NCBI GenBank assembly: GCA_966211795.1
Contig: CBIHNW010000004.1
Location: forward strand, 62,001 to 126,000
Direction of reading: 5' to 3'
Length of the DNA: 64,000 nt
Source of the DNA: 21-14-0-10-47-8 sp966211795
GTDB taxonomy: Bacteria > Bdellovibrionota > Bdellovibrionia > Bdellovibrionales > Bdellovibrionaceae
Positions 50,296 to 59,281 of this stretch are shown here, piece after piece. The notes beneath the pieces are model-generated. The model had not been told where the DNA came from. It worked only from the letters and a program-made list of their open reading frames with translations, and did not search any database. How positions within the stretch are numbered: position 1 is the stretch's first letter; the number at the start of each line of letters is the position of its first letter. The translations under genes and the position numbers were made by a program.

Positions 50296-52071
50296 ATGAC
50301 GAAGTTCATTTTTGTTATTTGTTCGGCTTTGTTCACCCTCTTGCATCTGGTGCCCTCTTTGGCGGCTGACCCTGCGCACAGTTATTTGCCACCCTCGCGG
50401 GTCGCCTTTTTCAATACCCTGAATTCATTGATGTTAGAGGTCGTGGATGAAAACAGCGTCTATTTTGACGAGTCCCAAGGTGACTATCCGTTATTGGCCA
50501 AGGTGATTCAGGTCGACTTTTTGAAATGGGATCCCTCGGGAAAGCCGAAGCGTCAAATCGAAATCTGTGATCCCAAGGTCTGGCAGAAAACTTTTTTGCA
50601 TCCGACTGGATCCCTTGAGCATTGGCGAGAAGACCTGGGCAAATACCTCGAGACCTGCCACGCCGAATGGCAAACCATGTGGACGGACTTTCTCAGCAAC
50701 ACTGTCGGCATGATGAGTTTCAAGCTGAATCCGAACCGCTACCCCTATGGACGCCACGTGATTTTTCACCTGCCAAACCATATCAAGCTGAAGGGGCTGT
50801 TGGCGATGAAGACGGACGGCAAAAAAAGGCCCCTCATCATCCTGCGCACCGGAATCTTTTCGAACACCCAGGAATTTTATCCCGAGCGTTCGGCGTTCAT
50901 TCAGCTGTTCGAGCAAAGTCCTTTCAATGTCCTGGTTCTGGAAAGCTCGTCCGGATCTGAATTTTTAAAACACAACCGAGAGTTTGCCATCGGCGGCTTT
51001 GACGAAGGTCTGCAAAATTTTTGGCTGGCACGCGCGCTTCAAGAGCCAACGGAGCCGATTTCAAAATACATCGAATCGGTGCACATGGCGGGTGTCAGCC
51101 TGGGTGGCCACGGGGTGATGTTCAGCGCGCTCCTGAATGATCTCAATCCCGGTGTGAACGGCAAACCGGTGATGCAAAGTGCGCTGGGATTTTGTCCGCT
51201 TTTAAATATGCAGGACACCTTGGATTATCACATGAGCCAGGGATTTTCGATGGACGTGATGAATTACTGGGCGTCAAGACGGCTCAGGGTTCTGCAAGAC
51301 CGTATTCCCGATTTGAAAAGCTCGGTCTTTGTTCCGCAATTCTTCAATTGGCTCAAGCGAAATTACAAAGGACCGTTGATCGCGGAAAATGGCAAGCTTG
51401 AAAATCTGCATCTTCCTGCCGAAGCCGAGCAGTGGTTGGCCGAAAAGAAAACGCCCGAAGCTTTGTACTGGAAGCTCAATCATTTCTGGCCGTGGTACCG
51501 TCGCGTGAAAACGCCGGTCTTGGTTCTTTCCACCCGCAAAGATCCAATCGTGTCGTGGTTCATCAATTCCGGCCGCCTGCAAGACGGGCGCATGAAGCTG
51601 GAAGATTCGAATTTGCAGCTATTCACTTTCGAGCAGGGGTACCATTGCTCTTTGCCGATTGCCTACGATTGGGGCGCGACGACGACGATGATTCAATCCT
51701 TTTTTCTGAAGATGAGCCCGACATTCGTGCAAGACGTGAAAGAGCTTCACGTGCCGCTTTCACCCGAAGTGATCAACTATTTTCTCGGACGCAAAACGCC
51801 GTACCTGGATGTCACCTACGACGTGCAAGAAATGTCGGCCGGCCTGTTCGTTAAAATTCGTTTTGACGAGGACTTTTGGCCGTCGTTCCAAGATAAGCTT
51901 TTTGCTCCGCGTATGACCGCGCAACTGCCGCTGTCCGAGATGGAGTTCCCGATCGATCAGATGGTGCGAAGTTCGGCGGAAGCAAGTCTGCTGAGACGTT
52001 GGGCCTATCAAAATATCGAGACCCGCATTCAAGGAAACGACATCGTTTTCCGCTGGAAAGTCACGCACTGA
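50296..52071 (+). CDS. Exported alpha/beta-hydrolase-like protein
   Basis: The 591-residue protein starts with a signal peptide (MTKFIFVICSALFTLLHLVPSLAA). The nucleophile elbow is in VHMAGVSLGGHGVM at about residue 268 (GxSxGG). A possible acid or His partner lies in VLVLSTRKDPIVSW and FEQGYHCSLP at about 420-455. The N-terminal 160 residues and the C-terminal 110 residues are extra to the hydrolase core. It probably cleaves an ester in the periplasm or outside. Divergent from gdhA, alone on its transcript with a terminator at 52074. Confidence 0.85.
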   Translation: MTKFIFVICSALFTLLHLVPSLAADPAHSYLPPSRVAFFNTLNSLMLEVVDENSVYFDESQGDYPLLAKVIQVDFLKWDPSGKPKRQIEICDPKVWQKTFLHPTGSLEHWREDLGKYLETCHAEWQTMWTDFLSNTVGMMSFKLNPNRYPYGRHVIFHLPNHIKLKGLLAMKTDGKKRPLIILRTGIFSNTQEFYPERSAFIQLFEQSPFNVLVLESSSGSEFLKHNREFAIGGFDEGLQNFWLARALQEPTEPISKYIESVHMAGVSLGGHGVMFSALLNDLNPGVNGKPVMQSALGFCPLLNMQDTLDYHMSQGFSMDVMNYWASRRLRVLQDRIPDLKSSVFVPQFFNWLKRNYKGPLIAENGKLENLHLPAEAEQWLAEKKTPEALYWKLNHFWPWYRRVKTPVLVLSTRKDPIVSWFINSGRLQDGRMKLEDSNLQLFTFEQGYHCSLPIAYDWGATTTMIQSFFLKMSPTFVQDVKELHVPLSPEVINYFLGRKTPYLDVTYDVQEMSAGLFVKIRFDEDFWPSFQDKLFAPRMTAQLPLSEMEFPIDQMVRSSAEASLLRRWAYQNIETRIQGNDIVFRWKVTH

Positions 52072-52073
52072 AG

Positions 52074-52106
52074 TCAGATTCCACCGCAAAATGGGATCTG
52101 ATTTTT
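52074..52106 (+). terminator. Intrinsic terminator after the exported hydrolase
   Basis: A 10-base stem with one G-T pair (TCAGATTCCA with TGGGATCTGA) and an eight-base loop is followed by TTTTT. It begins three bases beyond the stop codon. Confidence 0.75.
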
Positions 52107-52128
52107 GAAGGTTCAGATTTTTTTGAGA

Positions 52129-53799
52129 TCAAGGCATTTGCAAATATCCCGCGATCCATTTGCGATAATCCTCGTTGAATTGCTCGCTATTGTGAAACGG
52201 AACGGGGCTTGGGATCTGGTTGCAATTGTCTTTGATAAATTGGGTGAAAAGGCTACTACCTAGAAAGAGCGAATCGTAAACGCGCGTGATTTCGCAGGCA
52301 TCTTTCAGCTTATGGGTGGTGATGTAATAAAAACCCAAAGCACGAAGCGCGTGGTAATCAAAGGGTCGTTCAATCAGCTGCGTCTGCGAATTTCGTCGGG
52401 CGTCTTCCGGATAGAATTCAAGCAAAGACATCGTGTGCAGGAAACACAGTCGCCAGTTGCTGCGATCCAGGGGGCAGCCTTCCGATAACATGTTTCGATC
52501 TTGCGCATATTGAGATTCGATCCAACGAGCCGCAGTCTGAGTGCCGGCTTTCGCCAGCAGCGCCAGGCAAATCACCACCGCCAACGCTCGGCCCCAGGCT
52601 TTCAGTCGCCACTCGGTGGTTTTTCCAGCCGCCAGCAAAAGGCCGGTGATGAAGGCCAGGGCTAAAAACGAAGCGGGATTTTCAAAGGGAAACTGAAAGA
52701 ACATCTGCGGCCCCAGCACCAGGTACGAGCTTCGATAAAAGGTCTGCAGCTCGCGTGGCGCCTGAATCTTCCACACCAAGCGACCCAGAAGAAACCACCA
52801 AACACAAACCGCCAGCAAAAAGGCCCAACCATTTTCGATTCCCCATTTCAGAAATTCGTTGTGGGGCGTATTGAACTTCTCTCTTTCGACGGGGGCTTCT
52901 TCGGTGCTGATCTGGTAGGGGATGTAGCCGTACTCGAATTCGGCGCCACCAATGCCCAGGGGATTGTCCGCCAACATGCGGGTTGCGCCCTGATACAACG
53001 TCATGCGCTTCATCAGCGAACCTTTTTTGGCTTGGGCATAATCGGCACCCGGCTGGACGGGAATGGTCTGGGCCGCGAAAAACAAAATCAAAGCTGTCAG
53101 GTAGCTAGCCCATTCTTTTTTCGAAAGACCACGCCACAGACCGAAGGCAAAGCAAATCAAAAGGGCCATCCAGGCCGAGCGGCTTTGCCCGACCAGCACG
53201 ATGCTGATCCAGCCGATCAAACCCAGCTGCAACATCCATGATCGCCAGCCCTCAGTTTGTCGCAACAAAAACAAACCCATCGGCAAAAGAAAAATAATGT
53301 ACTCGGACATCATGTTGATATTGCCGAAAGGGCCGCTGAAAAAAAGTGGTTCTGGATTGCCGATCAGGATGCGCGATTGGATGAATTGATAAACGACGAA
53401 GATCAGGATCGAATAGCAAGTGATCACGTAGGGCCAGAAAAATGTTTTCAGCCGAAGCTCGTGAATGATCCAGACCGACATGAAATAAAGAGCCAACATC
53501 GCAAAGCTAGCGGCGTTGATGTAGCTGTAAGACGTCACCCAGTTTGGGGTGATCAGCGTCGGGATCAATCGCAACACCGCCATCACCGCGACCAAGATCA
53601 AAACATTTCGGGGCGGCACGCGAATGCGACCTTCGAAAGCCAGCATCAGTGGCACCAGCGCCAAGACGAAATCCAGGATGATGACTTTGGGATAAACGAA
53701 ATTTTGATTAAAGTAGATCGACCAAACATTCGGGACGACGAAAATCAGGGTGACGAAAAACAGGGCCCAATGCTGCAAGGTCAGTTTCAGTTTTGCCAT
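52129..53799 (-). CDS. O-antigen ligase/polymerase (Wzy_C) family membrane protein
   Basis: The 556-residue protein has about 11-12 hydrophobic segments, then a soluble C-terminus of about 130 residues. The long periplasmic loop holds the family motif FNTPHNEFLKWGIENG (Wzy_C region), where the His and the basic residues nearby act on the lipid-linked donor. It would ligate or polymerise surface polysaccharide, matching the several glycosyltransferases here. The AlkB-like gene lies 26 bases upstream on the same strand. Confidence 0.88.
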   Translation of the reverse strand: MAKLKLTLQHWALFFVTLIFVVPNVWSIYFNQNFVYPKVIILDFVLALVPLMLAFEGRIRVPPRNVLILVAVMAVLRLIPTLITPNWVTSYSYINAASFAMLALYFMSVWIIHELRLKTFFWPYVITCYSILIFVVYQFIQSRILIGNPEPLFFSGPFGNINMMSEYIIFLLPMGLFLLRQTEGWRSWMLQLGLIGWISIVLVGQSRSAWMALLICFAFGLWRGLSKKEWASYLTALILFFAAQTIPVQPGADYAQAKKGSLMKRMTLYQGATRMLADNPLGIGGAEFEYGYIPYQISTEEAPVEREKFNTPHNEFLKWGIENGWAFLLAVCVWWFLLGRLVWKIQAPRELQTFYRSSYLVLGPQMFFQFPFENPASFLALAFITGLLLAAGKTTEWRLKAWGRALAVVICLALLAKAGTQTAARWIESQYAQDRNMLSEGCPLDRSNWRLCFLHTMSLLEFYPEDARRNSQTQLIERPFDYHALRALGFYYITTHKLKDACEITRVYDSLFLGSSLFTQFIKDNCNQIPSPVPFHNSEQFNEDYRKWIAGYLQMP

Positions 53800-53825
53800 C
53801 TGCTTTGAGCTTAAAGAAAAGAGGT

Positions 53826-54644
53826 CTAGACTGTCAAAAGAGCTTCTTTGAAATAGTCAGAGTGCTGGGCGAGCTCTTGGACGTAAGGCTCGATATCTTC
53901 CCGTTGGGGTGCGGGCAGCCGGTGGTATCTTACGATGTGATCGGTTGGGACGTAGCGAAAGGTAAAGTTGATCCGTCGGGTTTCAAAATCGGGAGTGTTC
54001 AATCCAGCAATCACCCCGAGCTTTTTCTCGACCCGCTGGACCCGGTGGAAGAGCTGCTTCTTAAAGCGATCACCACCGAAGATTTGCAACGAACCATCAT
54101 CCAGCCATTGTTGCAAAACAACCTGGCTCTGGGATTGTTTTCCTTTCGAGGAAACAAACTGAAAGAGCGCTCGCTCGCCCAAAGAAATGGACGCAACCGG
54201 ACCCGGTTCAAAATCCCGGTGCTCGCCCACGCGGGCGACATCCGTGCGCTTGCCGTCCGCTTCGATGTGCGAACCATAATAATTGATCAGGCAGGTATTC
54301 AAATGCCAATCGCGGGGCACGTCTTTTTCCAGAAACTCTTGATGAACGATGTTTTCCACTTTGTGCACGAGATCGGCCAGGACCGGGGGAAAGGCTTCGG
54401 CCTGGACGCAGCGATTGTACAAACCTTTCGGTGGATGATAATAATCCAGGCAAGCAAACTGCCAATTGCCAAGCCAATACACCGGACGCAGCAACTGTCG
54501 ATTTGCGCTGCCTTCGGGCGGCGGATTGTGCTTTGAAAAGCGCATCTCCCAAATGGGATGCAAGCCACGCAGGTACGCAAGGATCGTTTCCTTCTCTTTC
54601 ACTTTGACGAACCCGGGTGTGTAAATCAGGCCTCTATTTGACAT
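53826..54644 (-). CDS. AlkB-like 2-oxoglutarate/Fe(II) dioxygenase
   Basis: The 272-residue protein has the AlkB fold elements in order: NTCLINYYGSHIEADG, then the metal pair in VGEHRDFEPGPVASISLG (His and Asp of HxD), the third ligand His likely in FHRVQRVEKK, and the 2-oxoglutarate-binding Arg in RRINFTFRYV. AlkB enzymes remove alkyl groups from DNA or RNA or modify other substrates. It differs from classical AlkB in the spacing and the substrate is unknown. It heads a transcript with the O-antigen ligase-like gene. Confidence 0.82.
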   Translation of the reverse strand: MSNRGLIYTPGFVKVKEKETILAYLRGLHPIWEMRFSKHNPPPEGSANRQLLRPVYWLGNWQFACLDYYHPPKGLYNRCVQAEAFPPVLADLVHKVENIVHQEFLEKDVPRDWHLNTCLINYYGSHIEADGKRTDVARVGEHRDFEPGPVASISLGERALFQFVSSKGKQSQSQVVLQQWLDDGSLQIFGGDRFKKQLFHRVQRVEKKLGVIAGLNTPDFETRRINFTFRYVPTDHIVRYHRLPAPQREDIEPYVQELAQHSDYFKEALLTV

Positions 54645-54673
54645 GCCTTGGGGATATAGGATTAAGTGGGTCT

Positions 54674-55708
54674 ATGTCAAAATTGAATTCCATTCCGGTT
54701 GTCACCTTAGGCCCCGCTGAAAAAAAGAAATTGCTGGATCAGATTCCAAAATTGAGCGGAAAGAGAATCTTGCTGATCGGCGACGTGGGTCTGGACGAAT
54801 ACATTTTAGGTGATGTTCGGCGTCTCAGCCCCGAAGCTCCGGTGCCGGTCTTGGATGTTGAAAAAGAAGACATGCGTCTGGGCCTTGCGGCCAATGTCGC
54901 GCAAAACATCAAAAGTCTGGGCGGCGAACCAGTCTTGGTATCGGTCGTTGGTCAAGATTCTGGTGCCGATCTCTTGGTGCATCTTTTCCGGCAAAACAGT
55001 GTGGATGTTTCGAATTTGATCGTCGACAGCAAGCGACCCACCACCCGCAAAACTCGGGTGATGGCCAAACACCATCACCTAGTACGCGTCGACCGCGAAA
55101 TTCGCACGGTGTTAACGCCAGAAACCGAAGCCAAAGTTCTGGCTCGCATCGGCGAAGTGATCGATTCCGTGGATGCGGTGGTGATCGAAGACTATGGCAA
55201 AGGCGTCGTCAGTCGTCCTTTGCTGCAAAAGATCGTCAAGCTTTCGCATGCCCACGACAAGAAAGTATTTGTGGATCCTCACCAAACCAACTCGGGCGAT
55301 TTCTACGCGGGTGTTGATTTGGTGAAACCGAATTTTTCCGAATCCATCGCGCTTTCAGGCTTGGATTACGACGAGCTTCGTGACGATCCTGACAAGCTGA
55401 TCGATCTCGGGCTTGCGGTGCAGGCAAGAACCGGCGCCAAGCAGGTCGTGATGACTCGCGGAAAAGACGGCATGATCATTTTCTCGGATAATCAGACCGT
55501 GCAGGTTCCAACTTTCGCTCGTCAGGTTTTCGACGTGACTGGAGCGGGCGACACCGTTATCGCGGCTTTGACTCTGGGATTCGTGTCGGGACTGTCATTG
55601 ACCGAAGCCTGCATGCTCGCGAATTGTGCGGCGGGAGTGGTCGTGGGCCAAATTGGCTGCGTTCCCTGCACCACCCAGGATCTTCGCAGCTACATTGAGA
55701 ATTTGTAA
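54674..55708 (+). CDS. D-glycero-beta-D-manno-heptose-7-phosphate kinase-like protein (HldA)
   Basis: The 344-residue PfkB-family kinase matches the kinase half of HldE/RfaE1: ILLIGDVGLDEYILGDVRRL near the start, SPEAPVPVLDV, and the catalytic DVTGAGDTVIAAL with the Asp base. It phosphorylates heptose-7-phosphate for LPS inner core assembly. The adenylyltransferase half of HldE is absent, so it would be encoded elsewhere. The ATG at 54674 is preferred over an earlier in-frame codon 19 positions upstream. Divergent from the AlkB-like gene, 29 bases apart. Confidence 0.9.
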   Translation: MSKLNSIPVVTLGPAEKKKLLDQIPKLSGKRILLIGDVGLDEYILGDVRRLSPEAPVPVLDVEKEDMRLGLAANVAQNIKSLGGEPVLVSVVGQDSGADLLVHLFRQNSVDVSNLIVDSKRPTTRKTRVMAKHHHLVRVDREIRTVLTPETEAKVLARIGEVIDSVDAVVIEDYGKGVVSRPLLQKIVKLSHAHDKKVFVDPHQTNSGDFYAGVDLVKPNFSESIALSGLDYDELRDDPDKLIDLGLAVQARTGAKQVVMTRGKDGMIIFSDNQTVQVPTFARQVFDVTGAGDTVIAALTLGFVSGLSLTEACMLANCAAGVVVGQIGCVPCTTQDLRSYIENL

Positions 55709-55879
55709 AAAAGAGTACCCGTCAAAACGTTCGACAGTCTGTCTAGCGTGTTACGTCACCCGGGCTGGCACCCAGCTCCCAACTCAAAATCATTGAATCT
55801 TGACGCCCGAAAACCGGGGCACCGGCCTTGCTCTAGGTACTTCCGAATCAAAGATTAAAACCCATTGTTTGGAGGATTC

Positions 55880-58366
55880 GTGAAACAATATTCAATGCTT
55901 TACATGCGTGCCCTGGCCGGTCTGATGACCCTGACCAGCGCTCTTCAGCCAGCCCTTGCCGGCAGCCGATTTCCCGCCAGCACAGAGGCGCAACCTCTGT
56001 CGGGTATGGAGATCGTGCAAACCTCTTCTTCAGGTCCTTTGGGTCTGACCAAGGCTCGTTTAATCACCGATAACGATGCAGCTTTCGAGCAAAAGCTGAA
56101 AATCATCGATGCGGCGAAAGATAATTTGTACCTCGTTTATTATATTTATGCGGGCGACTACTCTTCTTCCAAGTTCAACAAAGCCTTGATCGCCAAAGCG
56201 CAATCGGGAACCAAAGTTCACATCATGGTGGACTTGTTGACCAACTATTCGCGCATGGATTTGTTCCGTTATCTGGAATACATGGGAAGCCAAGGCGGCA
56301 AGGGTGGATACATCCAAGTTCGTTTCTATAATAAACCCTCAGAAAAAATCCAAAAGGACGCTTACTATTTCTCGATGCCTTGCTCGCATGAAAATCAAGT
56401 TTCTGGCGACAAGGAAAAGTGCAAAGCTGAAAAAGAAGCTAAGCTTGCGGCTGGAAAAATTTCTGCGAAAGACGGCCTGATGCAAAAGCTTTGGCTGGCA
56501 GGAACTTATGCAAAGAATGGCAAAGCGGCCGGAGTCGCAACGGCTAGCGGTCAAGAGCTGGATTTGGATTACGTCATGAAAGTCGCCGCCGCGGACAAAG
56601 CGAAGAAAAAAGATTTCAAAAACGTCGTGAAAGAAGGCAAAGAAGTCCTGGAAACGGGATCGCTTGGCGACAAATTGCAGTTAAAGTCTTTGATCGACGG
56701 CTTGTCTGCCGAAATTGATCCAACCATCGGCTTGATGATGGGCATTCTTCCCGTCAAAGACATTCGTGAAGAAAACAAACAAGACTGGGATCACATCACT
56801 GATTACAATCACCAAAAGATGATTTTAGCGGACGTCGGAAATGGTAAATACCTTTTCGAGTTGGGCGGACGAAACATCGAAGATTCTTACCACTTGAAAA
56901 CGGAGCAATTGGCGAAGCTGAAAGATCCGAAAGACGAAAAAGAAAAGCAAAAGTATCTTTTCAAAGATACGGATTTCTATGGCGAAGTCGCGACCGGTGG
57001 CGAAGCAATCAAGAACGCTTACATGCGCAACTTTAACTTCAGCCAAATGGTTGCGACAACTGCCGAAATGGATCAGTTGGCACCTTATGATCTGGCTCGC
57101 GCGGTTTCCGATTGCCAAGGCAATCCGAAAAGCCCTGAATTCCAAAAATGTGTGGGACAGGTCTTTCAAACGATTCAGACCAATCCAGGAAGTCTGAAAG
57201 AAAAAGCCATGCAGCGTGTGATGCAAGTTGCGAAGGACACAGAAATGCGCGCGGCTAAATTCGAAGCGGCTTACGTGAAGCCGACCGAAGCTGCCAAGTA
57301 TCTCAAGTCTTTCCGAGGAAACAACCAGTCTGATGAATTGTCAGGTGATGACTTGAGCACGGCACAGGTGACTTACATCGAAAACTTGAACACGCCGAAA
57401 GATGGAAACCCTCAACGAACTTTCGGTGCCTTGACTGGCCGTGAGAGCGAAACTGGAAAATACATCTCTCAATTGTGGCACCGTGGAATGGAAAGCGCTT
57501 GTGCTTTGCAAAAGCCAACGCAGGTGATTTTGCACTCGGCTTATCTGTTGCCTTCTTCAGCAATGTTGAAGACCTTGGCGAAAATGTTCGATGGAACTTG
57601 GGACTGTCACCAAGTGGACTTGAAGATCATCACCAACTCTTTTGACACGACTGACTTGAACGTGATCAACATCATCGCTCGCGGTGAGATGCAGGCCGTT
57701 TTCAATAAATATCTGGCATCCTACAACGCGCGCAGTGCTCGCCTGGCATACTACGAGTACACGAAAGCTGCAGGTCAAACACAATCATTGCACACCAAGC
57801 TTTCGGTCTTGGGTGATGACATGATCGTTGGTTCGGCAAACGCGGACGTTCGTAGTTATTACATGGATGCGAACAACGGAGTTTACATCCATAATGGACG
57901 CGGCTTGGTTGCTGACTACACGAACTTTATCAAAGGTTTGATCAGCTCTGGTGAAATCGTCGACCGCAGCAGCATGTTCGCACCATACGATTACGCGAAG
58001 AAACAGTATGTTCACGTCACTCACCACGAAGACGCGAAGAACATGACTTTGAAAATGTGCGACTACTGGCTCGGCAAGTTGAAGAACCCAGCAACTCGTC
58101 AAAAGCTCGAGGCTTTCCGTCCGAAAGCGGTTCAATATTTTGGCGGTTTGGCAAATGACGCTTTCGATTCGGCAACGGCCGTGATGACGCCAGCTTTATT
58201 TGTGCCAGAGACGAAAGATGTTCAGAAAGCTTGCGGACAAGAGCCCGCTTACAACCCAGACAGTTCATTCCAAACTGATAGCTATCAGTCTTGCTTGAAC
58301 AAAGTGAAAGCTTCAGAAGGCGTCAAAGTCGATCCAGCTTTTAACTTGAAAATGCAAACTTACTAA
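55880..58366 (+). CDS. Secreted phospholipase D-like protein with two HKD sites
   Basis: The 828-residue protein has a signal peptide (LAGLMTLTSALQPALAGS). The GTG at 55880 is preferred because TTTGGAGGATTC is upstream, over an ATG five codons earlier that overlaps it. The first HKD site is YNHQKMILAD (about residue 310), followed by GGRNIED. The second is SLHTKLSVLGD followed by VGSANADVRS, with one extra residue between Lys and Asp compared with the usual HxKx4D. Long Lys/Glu-rich insertions (about 155-270) lie between the first strand and the first HKD. It probably attacks phospholipids outside or in prey. Ends in a strong terminator. Confidence 0.9.
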   Translation: MKQYSMLYMRALAGLMTLTSALQPALAGSRFPASTEAQPLSGMEIVQTSSSGPLGLTKARLITDNDAAFEQKLKIIDAAKDNLYLVYYIYAGDYSSSKFNKALIAKAQSGTKVHIMVDLLTNYSRMDLFRYLEYMGSQGGKGGYIQVRFYNKPSEKIQKDAYYFSMPCSHENQVSGDKEKCKAEKEAKLAAGKISAKDGLMQKLWLAGTYAKNGKAAGVATASGQELDLDYVMKVAAADKAKKKDFKNVVKEGKEVLETGSLGDKLQLKSLIDGLSAEIDPTIGLMMGILPVKDIREENKQDWDHITDYNHQKMILADVGNGKYLFELGGRNIEDSYHLKTEQLAKLKDPKDEKEKQKYLFKDTDFYGEVATGGEAIKNAYMRNFNFSQMVATTAEMDQLAPYDLARAVSDCQGNPKSPEFQKCVGQVFQTIQTNPGSLKEKAMQRVMQVAKDTEMRAAKFEAAYVKPTEAAKYLKSFRGNNQSDELSGDDLSTAQVTYIENLNTPKDGNPQRTFGALTGRESETGKYISQLWHRGMESACALQKPTQVILHSAYLLPSSAMLKTLAKMFDGTWDCHQVDLKIITNSFDTTDLNVINIIARGEMQAVFNKYLASYNARSARLAYYEYTKAAGQTQSLHTKLSVLGDDMIVGSANADVRSYYMDANNGVYIHNGRGLVADYTNFIKGLISSGEIVDRSSMFAPYDYAKKQYVHVTHHEDAKNMTLKMCDYWLGKLKNPATRQKLEAFRPKAVQYFGGLANDAFDSATAVMTPALFVPETKDVQKACGQEPAYNPDSSFQTDSYQSCLNKVKASEGVKVDPAFNLKMQTY

Positions 58367-58393
58367 GATCGGTTCTAAATAGGATCAATCGAC

Positions 58394-58428
58394 AAAGCCC
58401 GGATCTTGAAAAAGATCCGGGCTTTTTA
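58394..58428. terminator. Intrinsic terminator after the phospholipase-like gene
   Basis: A 14-base stem (AAAGCCCGGATCTT with AAGATCCGGGCTTT) with a four-base loop is followed by more T. It also lies 32 bases past the end of the convergent DUF4360-like gene, so it may serve both. Confidence 0.9.
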
Positions 58429-58459
58429 TTTTCAAGACAACTTTGAATCGCTTCGGGTT

Positions 58460-59095
58460 CTAGAGACATCTGCGCAAGGAAAGAACGTACTTTTGCTCGA
58501 TCTGTCCATCGGCGGAATCAACCGTCAGCTGGCCTTGTCGAGGACCATCTGCACCGGTGATTTTCACGTGGGTGCGGACCATCAAGTTCGTGTTCTGTTT
58601 CAAAGGCAAACACTGCAAAAGTTTTGGCAGGCGAATATTCGGTTTCTGAGATTGGATCAGATAATTTTCCTGCTTCGGCCCGGTGAAGATGTGGGTGCCA
58701 AATCCGTAACTCGCCAGTTTGTTGCTGCCGACTTGATGATCGACCGTATGTTGCGCAATCACACCACCGTCCAACGCCACAAAGCCGCGAAAGTCCGCGC
58801 TCTCGACGCTAATGGCGTAACCAAACGGGAGTTTGAGCCCGATATTGACCTCGCAACCGCGAACGTCGGTGGTCTCGCGGGTCGCGCCTCCAACGCTGAC
58901 CGAAAATGCGTCGTAGAGAATGCTAAATTGCCCGGAACCTGGGGAGAACGCCGTGTGGACCGAGCCATCCGGACAGCCGCTTCCTTTGTAAGTCACGCTG
59001 GTGATTTGAACCGAAGAAAGATCGGCCGCTTCGGCGGCAAAGGCGGCAAGAAGGACAAAAGCGAAGCCGAACTGAGACAGAGACATGGTTTTCAT
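58460..59095 (-). CDS. Secreted DUF4360-like protein
   Basis: The 211-residue protein has a signal peptide (MKTMSLSQFGFAFVLLAAFAAEA) and a beta-rich domain with ITSVTYKGSGCPDGSV and FSILYDAFSVSVGG, the core of the DUF4360 family, known from fungi and bacteria. Two or more disulfides are likely (GCPDG, RGCEVN, LQCLPL, LRRCL). Function not known. A 250-codon frame on the other strand is a shadow of this gene. Confidence 0.82.
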   Translation of the reverse strand: MKTMSLSQFGFAFVLLAAFAAEAADLSSVQITSVTYKGSGCPDGSVHTAFSPGSGQFSILYDAFSVSVGGATRETTDVRGCEVNIGLKLPFGYAISVESADFRGFVALDGGVIAQHTVDHQVGSNKLASYGFGTHIFTGPKQENYLIQSQKPNIRLPKLLQCLPLKQNTNLMVRTHVKITGADGPRQGQLTVDSADGQIEQKYVLSLRRCL

Positions 59096-59281
59096 AAGAC
59101 CCCCGTTTGGGTTTGCCTTAAAGCAAAGTCGTGGCCAGTCGGTTTAGGGTCATTATGAGCCCAGATCAGTTCTAACATTAGACCGGTCATTTCAATGAGT
59201 TATAACAAAGACAATCGACGAGAATTCAATGGTGAAGGGTTCAGGTTTGTGCTACAAAGGCGGTCTCGAAAAAAGGATCCC

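Noticed and set aside
53793..54536. 247-codon plus-strand frame
   Set aside because: Antisense to the AlkB-like gene, which has its metal and cofactor residues in order.
58406..59158. 250-codon plus-strand frame
   Set aside because: Antisense shadow of the DUF4360-like gene, which has a signal peptide and family core; it also starts within the terminator.
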